NCBI RefSeq assembly: GCF_947648125.1
Contig: NZ_CANSMR010000002.1
Coordinates: 248,001-312,000, forward strand
Length of the DNA stretch: 64,000 bases
From: an uncultured Bradyrhizobium sp.
GTDB taxonomy: Bacteria; Pseudomonadota; Alphaproteobacteria; Rhizobiales; Xanthobacteraceae
Reading direction: 5' to 3'
Of the stretch, positions 62,991 to 64,000 are shown piece by piece. The first letter of the stretch is position 1; every line of letters starts with the position of its first letter. The position numbers were made by a program, and so were the translations under genes. Below the pieces are notes generated by a model. That model searched no databases. It was not told the origin of the DNA and saw nothing but the letters and a program-made list of their open reading frames with translations.

Positions 62991-63374
62991 CGCCTTCAGC
63001 CCGTCCTGCGAAAGAAAAAGGCCGCCCGGTTTCCCGAGCGGCCCTTCCTGTCTCACGGCAGCCTCACATTTGCGGGCGATTTCCGGACGTCTGCACCGGG
63101 GGCCTATCTCCCGGCCGCATCCAACTCGGAGGCCGCTGCTCATCGGGACAGTCGCGATCTGGAGCCCGATCCGACGCGATGGTTCCCCATCTCCGTAAGA
63201 TGGCTTCATTGAGCCGCGAAGGCGCGCACAGCGCAAGCGGACAGCATCGGATGCGGCGCACCTGTCCCCGCTGTTACCGTTGTCCACAGGCACGCACTTG
63301 CGTTGCCACAGGCGAGCGTGCGCTGCACGCGCGGCGTTACGCACGCGCGTGGCAGAAACAACAATGCGTGAAGC
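62991..63374. other. 384-base gap between convergent genes
   Basis: The first 55 bases contain a terminator hairpin (63020-63043). The rest has no credible coding frame. From about 63290 to 63350 the sequence is rich in GCAC/GTGC words (GGCACGCACTTGCGTTGCC, then GTGCGCTGCACGCGCGGCG), giving several overlapping short palindromes of unknown significance. Confidence 0.35.
63013..63043 (-). terminator. Probable terminator for the NDUFA12 gene, perhaps bidirectional
   Basis: Read on the minus strand, GGCCGCTCGG-GAAA-CCGGGCGGCC (63043-63020, one mismatched pair) is followed by TTTTTC. This is a good intrinsic terminator for transcripts coming from 63375. On the plus strand the hairpin ends the LysR transcript with only a weak T-tract. 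Confidence 0.65.
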
Positions 63375-63785
63375 TCAGCTTCCCGGCGTCCAGGCGTGAT
63401 AGTCGCCGGTCGCCTTGGGGCGGCGGCCGCTCGCCAGCGTCGAGCCGGATGGACGGTAAGCCTGCGCGGTGCCGGTCATATTCGGCAGATGCGGCTTTTC
63501 CCATTCCCGCGGCGCGTACTTGTCCTCGGTCGGGGGCACATCGACCGTGTGATGCAGCCAGCCGTGCCAGCCGGCCGGGATCCGGGACGCTTCGGCATAG
63601 CCGTTATAGACCACCCAGCGGCGCTCGAAATGCAGCGTCGGATCGATCTCGCCGCCCTTGGTCCGGTAGTAGCGATTGCCCTGCTCGTCCTCGCCGACCA
63701 GCTCGCCGTAGCGCGAGGTCCAAAACTGCGTGCCAAAGGTCTGGCCGTTCCACCAGGTGAAGAATTTCAGCAGGAATTGTTTCAT
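63375..63785 (-). CDS. NADH:ubiquinone oxidoreductase NDUFA12-family subunit
   Basis: The 136-residue protein starts at the ATG at 63785; an upstream extension to 63938 does not resemble the family. It begins LLKFFTWWNGQTFGTQFWTS and has RYYRTKGGEIDPTLHFERRW. VVYNGYAEASRIPAGWHGWL follows, and the C-terminal half includes PHLPNMTGTAQAYRPSG. These match the B17.2/NDUFA12 accessory subunit of complex I that alphaproteobacteria share with mitochondria. It supports respiratory complex I assembly or stability. In related genomes it usually sits next to the DUF2155 gene, now about 9 kb away. Confidence 0.93.
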   Translation of the reverse strand: MKQFLLKFFTWWNGQTFGTQFWTSRYGELVGEDEQGNRYYRTKGGEIDPTLHFERRWVVYNGYAEASRIPAGWHGWLHHTVDVPPTEDKYAPREWEKPHLPNMTGTAQAYRPSGSTLASGRRPKATGDYHAWTPGS

Positions 63786-64000
63786 GCGCGGCCGGTCGGT
63801 TCGAGGCAGTCTGGCTCTGATGCCACCTGAATCTCCAAATGTCCAGCCGCCGCCAAGGTAGCCGGACACTCCCGGAATAAACCCGGGTTGCGGGCCCTTG
63901 GGCGGCCAAATGACGCGGTCACGATGAGTTTTGTTCACCTGCCATACATGCGCCGCCGGTCAAGCAAAGATGACGGACAATCAATGTGGAACGCGGGAAC

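Noticed and set aside
63786-63938. Longer N-terminus for the NDUFA12 protein
   Set aside because: The family starts at the LLKFFTWWNG segment; the upstream residues are Gly/Pro/Arg-rich and have no family resemblance.
1-64000. tRNA, rRNA, insertion sequence, integrase or phage genes
   Set aside because: I saw no cloverleaf-like conserved segments, transposase motifs or terminal inverted repeats flanking genes. This reading by eye would miss short or diverged elements.

Overview
The window is high-GC chromosomal DNA from an alphaproteobacterium, most likely Bradyrhizobium or a close relative in the Nitrobacteraceae. The evidence is the gene families present (DUF6502/DUF5666, DUF1236, DUF2155, NDUFA12, CHASE3 kinase with an Rcp1-like regulator), a prfB / PBP1A / amiC / rne / M48 / DsbA / aroQ / accB / accC backbone, and interspersed inverted-repeat elements that I associate with this group. 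I see no tRNA, rRNA, CRISPR array, transposase or phage gene. The species assignment is inference.

Layout. 0-2.8 kb: an overlapping DUF6502-DUF5666 pair, divergent from a small possible DNA-binding protein. 3.0-8.7 kb: a surface-glycan operon with a 70-residue membrane peptide, a glycosyltransferase fused to an ABC-2 export permease, a Wzt-like ATPase, a second GT4 glycosyltransferase and an O-antigen-ligase-like protein. The promoter regions at 2.2 and 3.0 kb carry the same 17-bp palindrome at the same distance from a TTGACG -35 box, so the two loci may share a regulator. 8.9-14.3 kb: a Liv-type solute-binding protein, a NodU-family carbamoyltransferase, an EamA exporter and a beta-hydroxyacid dehydrogenase. 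14.3-23.5 kb: housekeeping genes prfB (with a programmed +1 frameshift), a class A penicillin-binding protein, an amidase and, divergently, rne with a striking His/Asp-rich insert. 23.6-27.6 kb: D-amino-acid dehydrogenase-like oxidoreductase, dicarboxylate symporter and aminotransferase. 27.8-34.8 kb: M48 protease, DsbA-like protein, an unknown protein, a DUF1236 protein with a good EcfG-type promoter, then aroQ, accB and accC.

34.9-52.6 kb is accessory in character: a three-gene overlapping phosphorelay cluster (CHASE3 kinase, single-domain receiver, receiver-HisKA_2 kinase), a class III cyclase with TPRs, an unknown protein, a six-gene minus-strand operon for a two-RND-subunit efflux system plus two small exported proteins, and a DASS-type anion transporter. 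52.9-54.7 kb returns to conserved genes (aat, DUF2155). 54.9-63 kb holds an SDR dehydrogenase, an HSL-family esterase, an ion-transporter-superfamily permease, small unknowns, a divergent GlxA-type regulator / DJ-1-family pair, and a ModA-like binding protein divergent from a LysR regulator. The window ends with an NDUFA12-family complex I protein. From memory, accC, aat, DUF2155 and NDUFA12 are usually near neighbours in Rhizobiales; here two blocks of about 18 and 8.7 kb separate them, which suggests insertion of accessory modules into a conserved backbone.

Most likely to repay a second look: the duplicated operator-promoter module, the glycosyltransferase-permease fusion operon it precedes, the His-rich RNase E, the prfB recoding site, the EcfG-like promoter, and the small exported proteins coupled to the RND operon.
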